A stretch of 32,012 bases of DNA, from IMG/VR virus record IMGVR_UViG_3300037587_000445, positions 1 to 32,012 of that record; one strand, written 5' to 3'. The position numbers and the translations under genes are program-made. Positions within the stretch are counted from its first letter, which is position 1. Every line of letters starts with the position of its first letter. The notes beneath the pieces are model-generated. The model made no database searches and was not told where the DNA came from. It worked only from the letters and a program-made list of their open reading frames with translations. The DNA comes from a virus. Positions 24,142 through 31,259 of the stretch are shown piece by piece.

Positions 24142-24765
24142 CTAGCTCGACCTGATTTCCGAGGCTATTCTAATTAAATAGCTTTTCAACGGCTCGGATT
24201 GTTGATTAGCTATTGACTCAACATGGTTTGACTTGAACGCTTTATAAACTTCACTAGCAGCCTCTGGCGTTTTAAAATATCCTAAAGTTTTTTGTTTTCC
24301 ATTAACAGAGCATAATGCGGAAAATCTATTGCCCCCAGAGTGAAGGTTAACACCTATAGGGTACTTTCCCCTTCTTCCTTTACTGTCTACTGTGATGTTG
24401 TTTATTTGACTTGTAACAAAAATACAAGTTCCTGGAGAGTAGATTTTATTACCTGTATATTTTAGGTCCTTATCGATCTGTTTATTGCGCCAATTTTGTT
24501 TGATCATCCATGCTCTAAACACCGAAAAAGTAAGCCACTCATTACAAACTGAACAACCGATATACGCTGGTTTTTTATTTTGATACTTTTCTGAATAACA
24601 ACGTTGAATCATGGTTTGCCACCTTGTATAAAATGGGCAATAAAACCTTTCTTTATTAATTATTGGATTTACTTTGTAATCAGCATCGTTGATACCAACG
24701 CCATGGACTGACCTTCTTCTTGATATAGAGTTTTGATTGGCTTTAATTATTGGGAATTCTTTCAT
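24142..24765 (-). CDS. Free-standing HNH/AP2-type homing endonuclease-like protein
   Basis: 207 residues; start MKEF is chosen for GAGGT upstream. Contains a CSVCNEW pair (residues 71-77), LKYTGNKIYSPGTCIFVTSQ (101-120) and an AP2/ERF-like DNA-binding domain at about 134-182 (KYPIGVNLHSGGNRFSA, LGYFKTPEAASEVYKAFK). This combination is known from phage HNH family homing endonucleases with AP2 domains. It faces the tail genes on the minus strand and starts right at the tail-tip stop, so it looks like an inserted mobile gene. A complete classic HNH triad was not located with certainty, so activity is unproven. Confidence 0.75.
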   Translation of the reverse strand: MKEFPIIKANQNSISRRRSVHGVGINDADYKVNPIINKERFYCPFYTRWQTMIQRCYSEKYQNKKPAYIGCSVCNEWLTFSVFRAWMIKQNWRNKQIDKDLKYTGNKIYSPGTCIFVTSQINNITVDSKGRRGKYPIGVNLHSGGNRFSALCSVNGKQKTLGYFKTPEAASEVYKAFKSNHVESIANQQSEPLKSYLIRIASEIRSS

Positions 24766-24878
24766 AATAACCTCACTAAGGTTTATCACTACGAAATGTT
24801 TTACGTCAAACCAAGGTAGTGAATCTTGGCTTTCAGCCGCTAAGCCTATGACGCTTGTTTATTATAACACGGTCGATG

Positions 24879-24887
24879 TGTTACAAT
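24879..24887 (+). promoter_or_regulatory. Extended -10 promoter of the fibre genes
   Basis: TGT-TACAAT, 28 bases before the fibre start, and the same GTGTtA-type context as at 14.06 and 15.37 kb. Two short hairpins lie upstream: CCAAG/CTTGG (24811-24829) and GGCTT/AAGCC (24828-24846). Confidence 0.5.
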
Positions 24888-24914
24888 AAGCTAAATTAAA
24901 AATTAAGGAATCTA

Positions 24915-26441
24915 ATGGCGATTTCCACGATCCCAATATTCACCGGTGACATCCCCGACAGGAACAGTCAATCGGCACCAGTTTTCACGGTAAACGCTAT
25001 TGACTGGCTTGATTACCAAGTTATTCAAATACCGGCTACAAACACCACAGTAGAGGGCATAAACCTCGCTGTAGTCAGCATTGACGCCAACACAATAGCG
25101 GCGGCGGCAAGTGCGGCATCAGCTAACATAAGCGACATATCATCACAGGCAAACGCGAATTTCAAAGGCAGATGGTCTGATGCTGTCGGGGCAGCTACGA
25201 TACCCGCAACGTACAGCAACAATGGTCAAACATGGCAATTGCTGCAAAACATCGCTGACATCACAGCAGACGAGCCTTTACCGCTAGCTGCTAATTGGCA
25301 GGTTGTAAACGACATCAACATGTCTAATGTCAACGTGTCCGAATTAGATAATCCTTTATTTCATGGCTTTAAAAAGAATAAATTCGTTGAGACATCAAAA
25401 GGCAACGTATCGGTAACTCGCAACACAATAGCAACGCGAGTCGACATTAACAAAGTTGTTCGTGATGTTGCAATCGATGACCCGCGAGAAGAAGAAACCG
25501 GGTGGTTGTTTGAGGGTGCTAGTGAGAATTTAGCCCTACATGATAGCGAGTTTGATAATGCAGTGTGGACTAAAACCACAAGTACAATCACGCCGAACGC
25601 CGCTTTAGCGCCAGACAATACTATGACGGCTGATAATTGGGTATCCACCGCTTTAGCCACTAATTCTGTTATGACTCAACCCATAACATTAACAAGCTCA
25701 TCTACCTACGTGATAAGTATGTACGTAAAATCAAACGGGGCGGGGAAAGATGATTTTCGGCTGTTGCTGGATAACGCTAGCAGTGCTAATAAAATTGCAA
25801 CTAACGACTGGGTTAGGCACATTTTTGTTGTTGTGGCCGGGGCGGGAGCGGACGTTGCCGGTATAAATAGACCAAGCGACGATACTGAGGTGGATTTATT
25901 AGTATGGGGGACTCAGGTCGAGTTATTACCTTTCCCGTCAAGCGGAATCGCTACGGGGGCAACCACTGAAACACGCAGCGCAGACGATCAATCATTCCCA
26001 AGCGCTGAAAACTTCAGAGAATCCGAGGGTGCTATATTTTTGAGGGCTGATGTTATTGGTGATACGGGGGGCAGTCAGAGTTTTGTAGAAATCAGTGATG
26101 GCACAGTGGATAATAGAATTATTATACTGCGTAGTACCAATAAAATACGTGTCCTGATAGTTAAAGGGGGTGTGACACAAGCTGCCATAGAAACACTATT
26201 CAATATGGATATTAATACGAATTTTAATGTAGCGTTGAATTATAAAAATAATGACGTAGAGTTATTTGTCGATGGAACTAGTATCGGTACGGACACATCT
26301 GCAACTATGCCAACAGGACTTACCACAGTTAGTGTCGGCAAATCTGTTGGAGGGTTAGCTATGTTCGGCCACATCCAAGACTTACGCTTCTATCCGAAAC
26401 GTAGAACTTTAGACGAAATTAAATATTTAGGGGGTACATAA
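24915..26441 (+). CDS. Tail fibre / receptor-binding protein with LamG-like domain
   Basis: 508 residues, ATG with AAGGA upstream. Order of parts: N-terminal region about 1-80 (IPIFTGDIPDRNSQSAPVFT), an Ala-rich short helix, a W-rich carbohydrate-binding module at about 83-135 (FKGRWSDAVGAATIPATYSN, GQTWQLLQN), a jelly-roll-like region with NLALHDSEFDNAVWTK (about 210-330), and a concanavalin/LamG-type C-terminal domain (about 370-505) with FVEISDG, VELFVDGTSIG and MFGHIQDLRFYP. Fibres of this type bind host surface glycans. Coupled to the next gene (TAATG). Host range would be set largely here. Confidence 0.8.
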   Translation: MAISTIPIFTGDIPDRNSQSAPVFTVNAIDWLDYQVIQIPATNTTVEGINLAVVSIDANTIAAAASAASANISDISSQANANFKGRWSDAVGAATIPATYSNNGQTWQLLQNIADITADEPLPLAANWQVVNDINMSNVNVSELDNPLFHGFKKNKFVETSKGNVSVTRNTIATRVDINKVVRDVAIDDPREEETGWLFEGASENLALHDSEFDNAVWTKTTSTITPNAALAPDNTMTADNWVSTALATNSVMTQPITLTSSSTYVISMYVKSNGAGKDDFRLLLDNASSANKIATNDWVRHIFVVVAGAGADVAGINRPSDDTEVDLLVWGTQVELLPFPSSGIATGATTETRSADDQSFPSAENFRESEGAIFLRADVIGDTGGSQSFVEISDGTVDNRIIILRSTNKIRVLIVKGGVTQAAIETLFNMDINTNFNVALNYKNNDVELFVDGTSIGTDTSATMPTGLTTVSVGKSVGGLAMFGHIQDLRFYPKRRTLDEIKYLGGT

Positions 26442-27064
26442 TGACTAAAGAATTTGGAATATGCGGGGAGGTGGCAGGGGCTAGATTGATAATGCCTCAA
26501 GTTACAAATGCGCAAGTATCAATAAGCATAAAGACAGCGACAGGAATAGCGGCAACATTAGGTGTAGCTGGGTCATATACCGCAATAGAAACCGACCACA
26601 CCCCTGTTGGGTATGATACAGCAACATTATCACAAGCAGCAGACACCACAGAGCAAACAATTGTTGATCTATCCGGATCGGGTGTTTTGACAAACGTTGT
26701 TTCTCCACCCATAACAGCTGGTGGCTCAACAATGACGATCCGAGTAACAATAGACGGCACTGTAACAACATTTACGGATGTTTTAGTTACAGCGGCTTCT
26801 TCCGTGTTAATGCTTGGGGGTTATATTCATCGAGCAACAAACACCGTGGAAGGTACATCCTATACAGGGCTTGCAGATGCCGGATATGGCGCGCAAACGC
26901 TGACGATGCTAACCCCGAATCAGGTAATCGAAAGGGGTGGCATAGGAATGGTTTTTAAAGCGTCTTTGAAAGTCACAGTTCAGGGGTCTACCGCTCTAAC
27001 TGCTGGCAGCGCTAGTAATAAAGCCATAGCCTGTTTCTCGCTAACCGTACCGGAAGGTTTATAA
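26441..27064 (+). CDS. Putative fibre-associated virion protein (207 aa)
   Basis: ATG overlaps the fibre stop. Thr/Ala/Gly/Val-rich beta protein: MTIRVTIDGTVTTFTDVLVT, LGGYIHRATNTVEG and a C-terminal strand AIACFSLTVPEGL. No known motif; low in charged residues, as virion adhesins often are. Position after the fibre suggests a partner or tip protein. Function unknown. Confidence 0.55.
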   Translation: MTKEFGICGEVAGARLIMPQVTNAQVSISIKTATGIAATLGVAGSYTAIETDHTPVGYDTATLSQAADTTEQTIVDLSGSGVLTNVVSPPITAGGSTMTIRVTIDGTVTTFTDVLVTAASSVLMLGGYIHRATNTVEGTSYTGLADAGYGAQTLTMLTPNQVIERGGIGMVFKASLKVTVQGSTALTAGSASNKAIACFSLTVPEGL

Positions 27065-27457
27065 ATGAAATATTTATTAATCGCAATGGTTTTATTAGTA
27101 TCAGCAAGCTCTTTTGCTGAAGCTCCACCACCGGCTAACGCATTTAGAGGCGCTTTATACGGCTATGAGATAGCAATATATCAAAACAAGATATTTAGCG
27201 GTCAAAATGGGCTTAGGACTATTTACAAAGTAGATGGAGAGTGGCGATATCTAGCTGAGCCTGATTATTACGAACAAAACGTAGACACTAAAGAAAAGGC
27301 TGATGCGGAATTTGCCAGGATGATAGACGAAATTAACGCGGCAGCATATGAGCAATTACAATCGATTAGCCTTGAGCCAGCATTGGGTCAGGATAGAATT
27401 CAGTGGCTAATAGAAAACAAACTTTCAATTATAGATAATGAACTGGTGGCAAATTGA
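27065..27457 (+). CDS. Exported protein with signal peptide (130 aa)
   Basis: ATG with GAAGG upstream, immediately after the previous gene. N-terminal signal peptide MKYLLIAMVLLVSASSFA with an A-E-A type cleavage site near residue 19, then APPPANAF. The mature part has YGYEIAIYQNKIFSGQNG, then a helical C-terminus (KADAEFARMIDEINAAAYEQ). It would act in the periplasm. It is followed by a lipoprotein gene overlapping it by 4 bases, so the two may form a two-gene envelope unit, spanin-like or superinfection-exclusion-like. Neither assignment is established. Confidence 0.65.
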   Translation: MKYLLIAMVLLVSASSFAEAPPPANAFRGALYGYEIAIYQNKIFSGQNGLRTIYKVDGEWRYLAEPDYYEQNVDTKEKADAEFARMIDEINAAAYEQLQSISLEPALGQDRIQWLIENKLSIIDNELVAN

Positions 27458-27582
27458 GAGTGTTAATATTAGTTTTATTTCTTGCGTCATGCAGCAGCGA
27501 AAAGCCGTCTGAATTTGACAGCTCTAATTATATACAAAACTTAATATCAAAACTAACAATCGAAAATAACAAGCTTCGATGA
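27454..27582 (+). CDS. Tiny lipoprotein (42 aa)
   Basis: Start TTG overlaps the previous stop as TTGA; a GTG two codons later is an alternative. The sequence RVLILVLFLASCSS is a clear lipoprotein signal with lipobox LASC; the mature protein of 30 residues is CSSEKPSEFDSSNYIQN plus a short helix. A serine at +2 and +3 after the lipidated Cys argues for outer-membrane sorting. This fits an Rz1-like o-spanin, but the expected proline-rich part is lacking. Too short for most gene finders. Confidence 0.6.
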   Translation: MRVLILVLFLASCSSEKPSEFDSSNYIQNLISKLTIENNKLR

Positions 27583-27611
27583 TTCTCCGCTACATCAGTA
27601 ACGGAGATAAT
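27581..27611. repeat. Inverted repeat between convergent operons
   Basis: TCTCCG (27584-27589) pairs with CGGAGA (27602-27607) plus an inner TAC/GTA and outer GAT/ATC. It lies between the lipoprotein and holin stops, so may act as a weak bidirectional terminator, although no T run follows on either strand. Confidence 0.5.
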
Positions 27612-27619
27612 CAAAACGG

Positions 27620-27985
27620 TCACTTGCCTTGCTTGGTGTTTGCGTAGTTAACCCCAAAGCTCGCGCTCACTATCACGCCGAACAGCGTAGTTATAGGCAC
27701 AAATAACTCAGTGACCTTAGTGGTTGCTATGGCTATCGCTTCCGCATCACCAAAGCCAAAAGCCTCACAGATTAACAGCATCAACGCAACAACTATATAC
27801 AAGGTGTACAATTGAGACACCTTATTTGATAAGTCCCGCCGCATCAAACCATTTGGATCAAGCGTTTTAACCATCAGCACTTTAGCTTCGGCGCTTTCCA
27901 TGTCAGTTTCGATCCATTCTGAAGCGATGTTTTCAATTGATTTAATTACGCCGCCGCCTGAAAATAAGCTACTTAAAAACCCCAT
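27620..27985 (-). CDS. Putative holin (GTA-type three-segment holin-like, 121 aa)
   Basis: The start MGFLSSLFSGGG is chosen for GGTGG upstream; the open frame extends to 28027 into the small upstream gene. N-terminal amphipathic stretch LFSGGGVIKSIENIA, a charged middle, then hydrophobic segments at about residues 58-78 (LYTLYIVVALMLLICEA) and 95-115 (LFVPITTLFGVIVSASFG). A short polar end KQGK. Layout matches phage holins annotated as 3TM/GTA type. It lies next to the endolysin, in the same operon. Forms membrane lesions that release the peptidase. Confidence 0.7.
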   Translation of the reverse strand: MGFLSSLFSGGGVIKSIENIASEWIETDMESAEAKVLMVKTLDPNGLMRRDLSNKVSQLYTLYIVVALMLLICEAFGFGDAEAIAIATTKVTELFVPITTLFGVIVSASFGVNYANTKQGK

Positions 27986-27986
27986 A

Positions 27987-28106
27987 TTATTTCCACCATA
28001 GCGCATGAATAGTAACACCAACACCATGGGTTACGACAGTAACTAACGCTACCGTACCAGCCCACACCCAAAAACTTGAAAATATAAATTGCATTATTTC
28101 TAACAT
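27987..28106 (-). CDS. Small membrane protein of the lysis cassette (39 aa)
   Basis: ATG with AGGGG upstream; ends one base before the holin ATG. Single hydrophobic segment (FIFSSFWVWAGTVALVTVV, residues 7-25) with a His-containing end (THGVGVTIHALWWK). Position between endolysin and holin suggests an accessory holin, pinholin or antiholin; not recognised as any family. Supported by the ribosome site and tight packing. Confidence 0.6.
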   Translation of the reverse strand: MLEIMQFIFSSFWVWAGTVALVTVVTHGVGVTIHALWWK

Positions 28107-28115
28107 ATTATTCCC

Positions 28116-28505
28116 CTAAATAATCTCAAAGTGAGGCATATCAACGAAGCTAGTCCAAAGACCGCCCCACGTGACTTTATACCCAAGAATTGCTGCAGAC
28201 TGCAGGATAGCCACTGCAATCGATGTTAAATGACCTTCATCCCAACTTGCTTTACCATCGACATAAGCAAAGACATCAACGGCTAAACCAGACTGATGCC
28301 GCGACTTCTTCTGCAGTCCATCGCACTTACTTACACCCTGGTTAAATAACTCTCGCTGAGTCTCGACAGAGCGAAACCCGCCGGTTGACGGGATTCCAAA
28401 ATCGACTTTAGTTAACGTGATCGCCTTTTTAATAATATAATGCCAGCGCAAATCAACGCCATCTAAATGTGATAATGATTTTTTGCTAAGTTTAAATTTA
28501 CTCAT
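28116..28505 (-). CDS. Endolysin: M15 (VanY-like) peptidoglycan peptidase
   Basis: 129 residues, ATG with AAGGAG upstream. Zinc-peptidase motifs: SRHQSGLAVD (residues 68-77; H70, D77) and DMPHFE (122-127; H125), with TGGFRSVETQRELFNQG upstream, matching the M15/VanY L-alanyl-D-glutamate peptidase type of T5 endolysin. Cleaves the peptide stem of peptidoglycan. No signal peptide, so release depends on the holin. A GCGCC-loop-GGCGC hairpin (28511-28528 region) sits just before its ribosome site. Confidence 0.93.
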   Translation of the reverse strand: MSKFKLSKKSLSHLDGVDLRWHYIIKKAITLTKVDFGIPSTGGFRSVETQRELFNQGVSKCDGLQKKSRHQSGLAVDVFAYVDGKASWDEGHLTSIAVAILQSAAILGYKVTWGGLWTSFVDMPHFEII

Positions 28506-28538
28506 AAGTCTCCTTTGCGCCCATAGGCGCGTTAAAAG

Positions 28539-29669
28539 TTAATATTTAAGTTCTTGACCGGTAATCTCGCCAGCAGCTAATGCTTGAACTGCCAATTTAG
28601 CGTTAACCGGATCCACCCCGAAAGCAATAAAATCATTCATTGCCTTGGTTTTTACGCCACGAGTGTGTTTCTTATCCGCTTCGAGTCTGCTTTTCTCGCG
28701 AGCAATCCGATCCGCTTCATCTTGCTGACTTCTTAACACGGCTTGTCGTGCATTTTCTGCCGCGGCATCGGTATTGCGTTTAGCTTGCTGCTCTGCTTCC
28801 TCGCGATCCTTTGCTTGCTTTTCCTGGCAATCTTTTAACTTTTGAATCGCTTCTTTTTTCGCTAGTTCTGCCGCGGCGCGAAATTCTTCAAAGCTTTCAT
28901 CGATGACAATTTTATCTTGTAACTCACGAAAAAGAACACCAAAAGGTTGAGGCGTACCACCTATAAGCCCCTTGCCACAATCGACGATGTGCTGAACCAT
29001 TCGCTCATGGTGATCAACCCTAATCTCTTCTTTGCGATCTTCTTCGTCTTGCTTAGCCTTGGCTTGTAAGTCGATAATATCTTGCTTGGCTTTGGCTTCG
29101 CGTTGTTGTGCTGATATTTTATCAAGCCTGGATTGTTCAATTTCTTCGGCGGCTTTTTGTTCTGCCTTAGCTTTAGCTTCCGCCGCGGCCTTGTTAATTT
29201 CAGCCTGGCGCTCTGCTTCTGCTTGCTTGGCTTTTAAATCGAATAGCTCGCCATCTCGATAACCCTCTTCCACATCGGCGGCGAATTTAATCAAATATGC
29301 CGCGGTATCTGCAATTTGCTTTTCTTCGGCTTTCTTGACCACTTCCCAGGCTGTCAATGGTGCGCGAGTATCATCACGAAGCTGATCCATCTTATCGCAA
29401 TATTCGCGCAACTCTTTGTCGATTAGCTTTGGCTGAGCCTTTAGAAACTTATTATAAGCCCGACCCGGCTTTTCAACCGCGGTTTTAGATCTTGATACTC
29501 CCGCGGCTAATGATGCTATCCTGTCTCGTCCAGGCTTTGTTAAAACATCCGGAACTTCACCTTCAACTTCGGATTTTGCGAATTGATAGAATGCGTCCAA
29601 ACCACCGACACAATATATTTTAGGGTAATTCTTTTCCGATACTTCCAATACTGCTAATTCAGTACTCAT
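28539..29669 (-). CDS. Large coiled-coil phage protein of the recombination operon (376 aa)
   Basis: ATG chosen for GAGGGAG upstream (MSTELAVLEVSE). N-terminal region residues 1-110 includes VGGLDAFYQFAKSEVEGEVP and RIASLAAGVSRSKTAVEKPG, a charged region with KxLDxQxxE-like character; then about 200 residues of Ala/Lys/Glu/Gln-rich coiled coil (KAEAERQAEINKAAAE). C-terminus ends AMNDFIAFGVDPVNAKLAVQ. Often labelled TolA-like only for composition. It lies downstream of the Rad52-type gene; proteins with this N-terminus are found next to phage annealing proteins. Role not known. Confidence 0.7.
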   Translation of the reverse strand: MSTELAVLEVSEKNYPKIYCVGGLDAFYQFAKSEVEGEVPDVLTKPGRDRIASLAAGVSRSKTAVEKPGRAYNKFLKAQPKLIDKELREYCDKMDQLRDDTRAPLTAWEVVKKAEEKQIADTAAYLIKFAADVEEGYRDGELFDLKAKQAEAERQAEINKAAAEAKAKAEQKAAEEIEQSRLDKISAQQREAKAKQDIIDLQAKAKQDEEDRKEEIRVDHHERMVQHIVDCGKGLIGGTPQPFGVLFRELQDKIVIDESFEEFRAAAELAKKEAIQKLKDCQEKQAKDREEAEQQAKRNTDAAAENARQAVLRSQQDEADRIAREKSRLEADKKHTRGVKTKAMNDFIAFGVDPVNAKLAVQALAAGEITGQELKY

Positions 29670-29732
29670 TATAAACTCCCTCTCGTTAAAATTTAATCTT
29701 ATCACCGATTTAGGCGGTGGATGGTCTTACCA

Positions 29733-30041
29733 CTAGCAATCCCAAACGTGACTGCTTAATGGTCGGTTAATTATAATACCCATCACAACAGTTGGGTTTA
29801 TTTTCTGTTCTTTCTTCGCTGGCTTTTTCGTAGATCTTTTAGTTCTCGCTTTCTCCCTTTCTGAATGACAAATAACGCAAGTTGCAGACATGGTATACCT
29901 GGCCGCAATGTGTCCTTTTTTGCAAGGCTTTCCGGTGAAATAATATTTCAGGTCTTTATCAATTGATTGCCGCCTAACTGACGGAAGATTTTTTAGATCT
30001 TCCTCATCAAATGATCGCCAGTCCGCATGGTTAACGTTCAT
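29733..30041 (-). CDS. Short HNH-type zinc-finger protein (102 aa)
   Basis: Start MNVNHADW overlaps the Rad52 stop (ATGA). Contains the segment YYFTGKPCKKGHIAARYTMS followed by CVICHSE: the CxxGH/CxxC zinc module that normally opens phage HNH endonucleases, here followed by only a basic tail (KARTKRSTKKPAKKEQK). No HNH catalytic part follows, so this is either a truncated homing endonuclease or a free zinc/DNA-binding protein. The end IIINRPLSSHVWDC is unusual. Confidence 0.6.
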   Translation of the reverse strand: MNVNHADWRSFDEEDLKNLPSVRRQSIDKDLKYYFTGKPCKKGHIAARYTMSATCVICHSEREKARTKRSTKKPAKKEQKINPTVVMGIIINRPLSSHVWDC

Positions 30042-30475
30042 TTTGGTATCGCCCATTTTGGTAACGATGGCGTTCCAACTAGCTTGCCATTGTTTAAATT
30101 AGTCCACACGGTCGGCAAATAATACAAATACCGGCCAACTCCCCATAGTACGGCGGCGCGTTTGAATGAGTCAGAGCCTTGACCCTTTTCTCCTTCAATT
30201 TGAGTTTCCCCCGCCATGTTTGATCGCCATAACCATTCATCACCGATTTTGATCCCAATTCGACAGCAGCCTTTAAACGGGTATTCAACTTGCCAGTCAT
30301 CGCCGCACACGTCATCCAGGCGCTTCATAACATCTCGCGCATCCAGATAGGCAAGTGCGATGCCGCTAGTGGCTTGCCATGGCTTACAGCCTAGTTTCTT
30401 GGCGTTTGTTGAGCCTACTCGCCAGTGAAGAACTTTCGGATCGAACGGATTTTTTAATTGCTCAGTTATTGTCAT
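30038..30475 (-). CDS. Rad52/22-family single-strand annealing protein
   Basis: 145 residues; start MTITEQL chosen for GGAG upstream. Family segments: LAYLDARDVMKRLDDVCGDD (residues 41-60), WQVEYPFK, GDEWLWR, GETQIEGEKGQGSDSFKRAA (89-108) and WGVGRYLYYLP (111-121). Known role: anneals complementary single strands; in phages it drives recombination and replication. Shares the operon with the coiled-coil protein and small zinc proteins. The eukaryotic C-terminal part is absent, as in phage versions. Confidence 0.92.
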   Translation of the reverse strand: MTITEQLKNPFDPKVLHWRVGSTNAKKLGCKPWQATSGIALAYLDARDVMKRLDDVCGDDWQVEYPFKGCCRIGIKIGDEWLWRSNMAGETQIEGEKGQGSDSFKRAAVLWGVGRYLYYLPTVWTNLNNGKLVGTPSLPKWAIPK

Positions 30476-30575
30476 CGTCACCACTCCAAAATTTTAAATC
30501 ATCTTCATGCGCTTGCTCTGGCGTTTTTCCCTGCCTGGTAGCACATTCATCAAGAAAAGCTTTTTCTGAATCCAT
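30462..30575 (-). CDS. Small acidic protein before the annealing gene (37 aa)
   Basis: ATG shares the last base of the upstream stop (TAATG), with GGAGG 8 bases ahead. Sequence MDSEKAFLDECATRQGK, then PEQAHEDDLKFWSGDDDNN. Acidic tail. Overlaps the Rad52-type start by 14 bases. Conserved packing and a strong ribosome site support it. Function unknown; possibly an ssDNA or replication accessory. Confidence 0.5.
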   Translation of the reverse strand: MDSEKAFLDECATRQGKTPEQAHEDDLKFWSGDDDNN

Positions 30576-30841
30576 TATTTAATCCTCCGTTTTGGGTAAT
30601 AAAGCTCTGACATTTCATCTGCTGACAGTGGCTTGCGCTTGATGTTATTACGAAGCCTGGCCATCATCTTAAGACTTTCAGCGTTACTTCGAGCCATCGC
30701 CTCGCATGCTGCTGTGTGCCGTAATTTAGCATCCTGGGCGCTTACAGCAAAGCCGACCAGTTTAGCCTGTTCCATTTGCTCAATGCCCCCGGCAATGGCT
30801 GCTTGAGTAGTTGGATAGCCACGGCGCTTATTCATGATCAT
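30575..30841 (-). CDS. Hypothetical helical protein (88 aa)
   Basis: Overlaps the upstream gene by 14 bases; ATG 30841 or the ATG two codons later (NKRRGYP). Basic N-terminus (NKRRGYPTTQAAIAGGIEQM), then a long helix to RNNIKRKPLSADEMSELYYP. No metal motif or membrane segment. Unrecognised; part of the early minus-strand operon. Confidence 0.55.
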   Translation of the reverse strand: MIMNKRRGYPTTQAAIAGGIEQMEQAKLVGFAVSAQDAKLRHTAACEAMARSNAESLKMMARLRNNIKRKPLSADEMSELYYPKRRIK

Positions 30842-31013
30842 CTTCTAGTTCTGGTGGGTATTCTTCATATTCACAATACTTACAATACACAGTATCACCA
30901 TCTTGATACGCATCGGCGTTACCGCACCCGTTACAAGTTAACTCTTCCTGATTCCAAGGGAGCGATTGATCAGTTCTTGACTGCATGTTATCTGGTAGGT
31001 TTGGGTTGTTCAT
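30828..31013 (-). CDS. Zinc-ribbon protein (61 aa)
   Basis: ATG with AAGGGG upstream, inside the end of the previous gene (26-base overlap). Acidic, with CNGCGNADAYQDGDTVYCKY then C: two CxxC pairs separated by 14 residues, a rubredoxin/ribbon-type zinc fold. No other domain. Likely a small zinc-binding accessory protein of phage DNA metabolism or transcription; role not known. Confidence 0.6.
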   Translation of the reverse strand: MNNPNLPDNMQSRTDQSLPWNQEELTCNGCGNADAYQDGDTVYCKYCEYEEYPPELEDDHE

Positions 31014-31200
31014 TTACTTTCCCCTTTAGCCGTTCAAGTATTTCATCGTCGCCATAATCCTTGGCTACTCGCTTCAACCTGGCCCTTAACGATGCGGCAT
31101 AAATATCATCGCGAGACTTTTCTATTTGACCGCCAGTTAATTTATTTAAATCTTTCTCATTTCTTGCTGTTTCTTTCGAAACATTTAATCGTCTTAACAT
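30988..31200 (-). CDS. First gene of the minus-strand early operon (70 aa)
   Basis: ATG with GGAGG upstream, right behind a good sigma70-type promoter. Very charged, helical: MLRRLNVSKETARNEKDLNK, then LTGGQIEKSRDDIYAASLRA and RLKRVAKDYGDDEILERLKG. It could be a small nucleic-acid binding or regulator protein, and is the obvious candidate to act on the repeats just upstream, but no domain is recognised. Confidence 0.55.
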   Translation of the reverse strand: MLRRLNVSKETARNEKDLNKLTGGQIEKSRDDIYAASLRARLKRVAKDYGDDEILERLKGKVNEQPKPTR

Positions 31201-31224
31201 CTTGTTGCCTCCTTTGTTTTATCT

Positions 31225-31254
31225 ATAGTATTACAAACACCAATAAACTGTCAA
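31225..31254 (-). promoter_or_regulatory. Promoter of the recombination/lysis operon
   Basis: Minus strand: perfect -35 TTGACA (31254-31249), 18-base spacer, TACTAT (31230-31225). The three 12-bp repeats begin 5 bp upstream of the -35. Confidence 0.75.
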
Positions 31255-31259
31255 CATAA

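Noticed and set aside
24811-24846. Two hairpins (CCAAG/CTTGG and GGCTT/AAGCC) as a terminator or attachment site
   Set aside because: Short stems without a T run and no integrase or duplicated core seen; kept only as a note on the fibre promoter region.
24915-26441. Fibre gene as the target of a diversity-generating retroelement
   Set aside because: No reverse transcriptase gene and no template/variable repeat pair found in the window.
28513-28530. GCGCC/GGCGC hairpin before the endolysin gene as a terminator
   Set aside because: No T tract follows on either strand; it more likely affects translation or mRNA stability, if anything.
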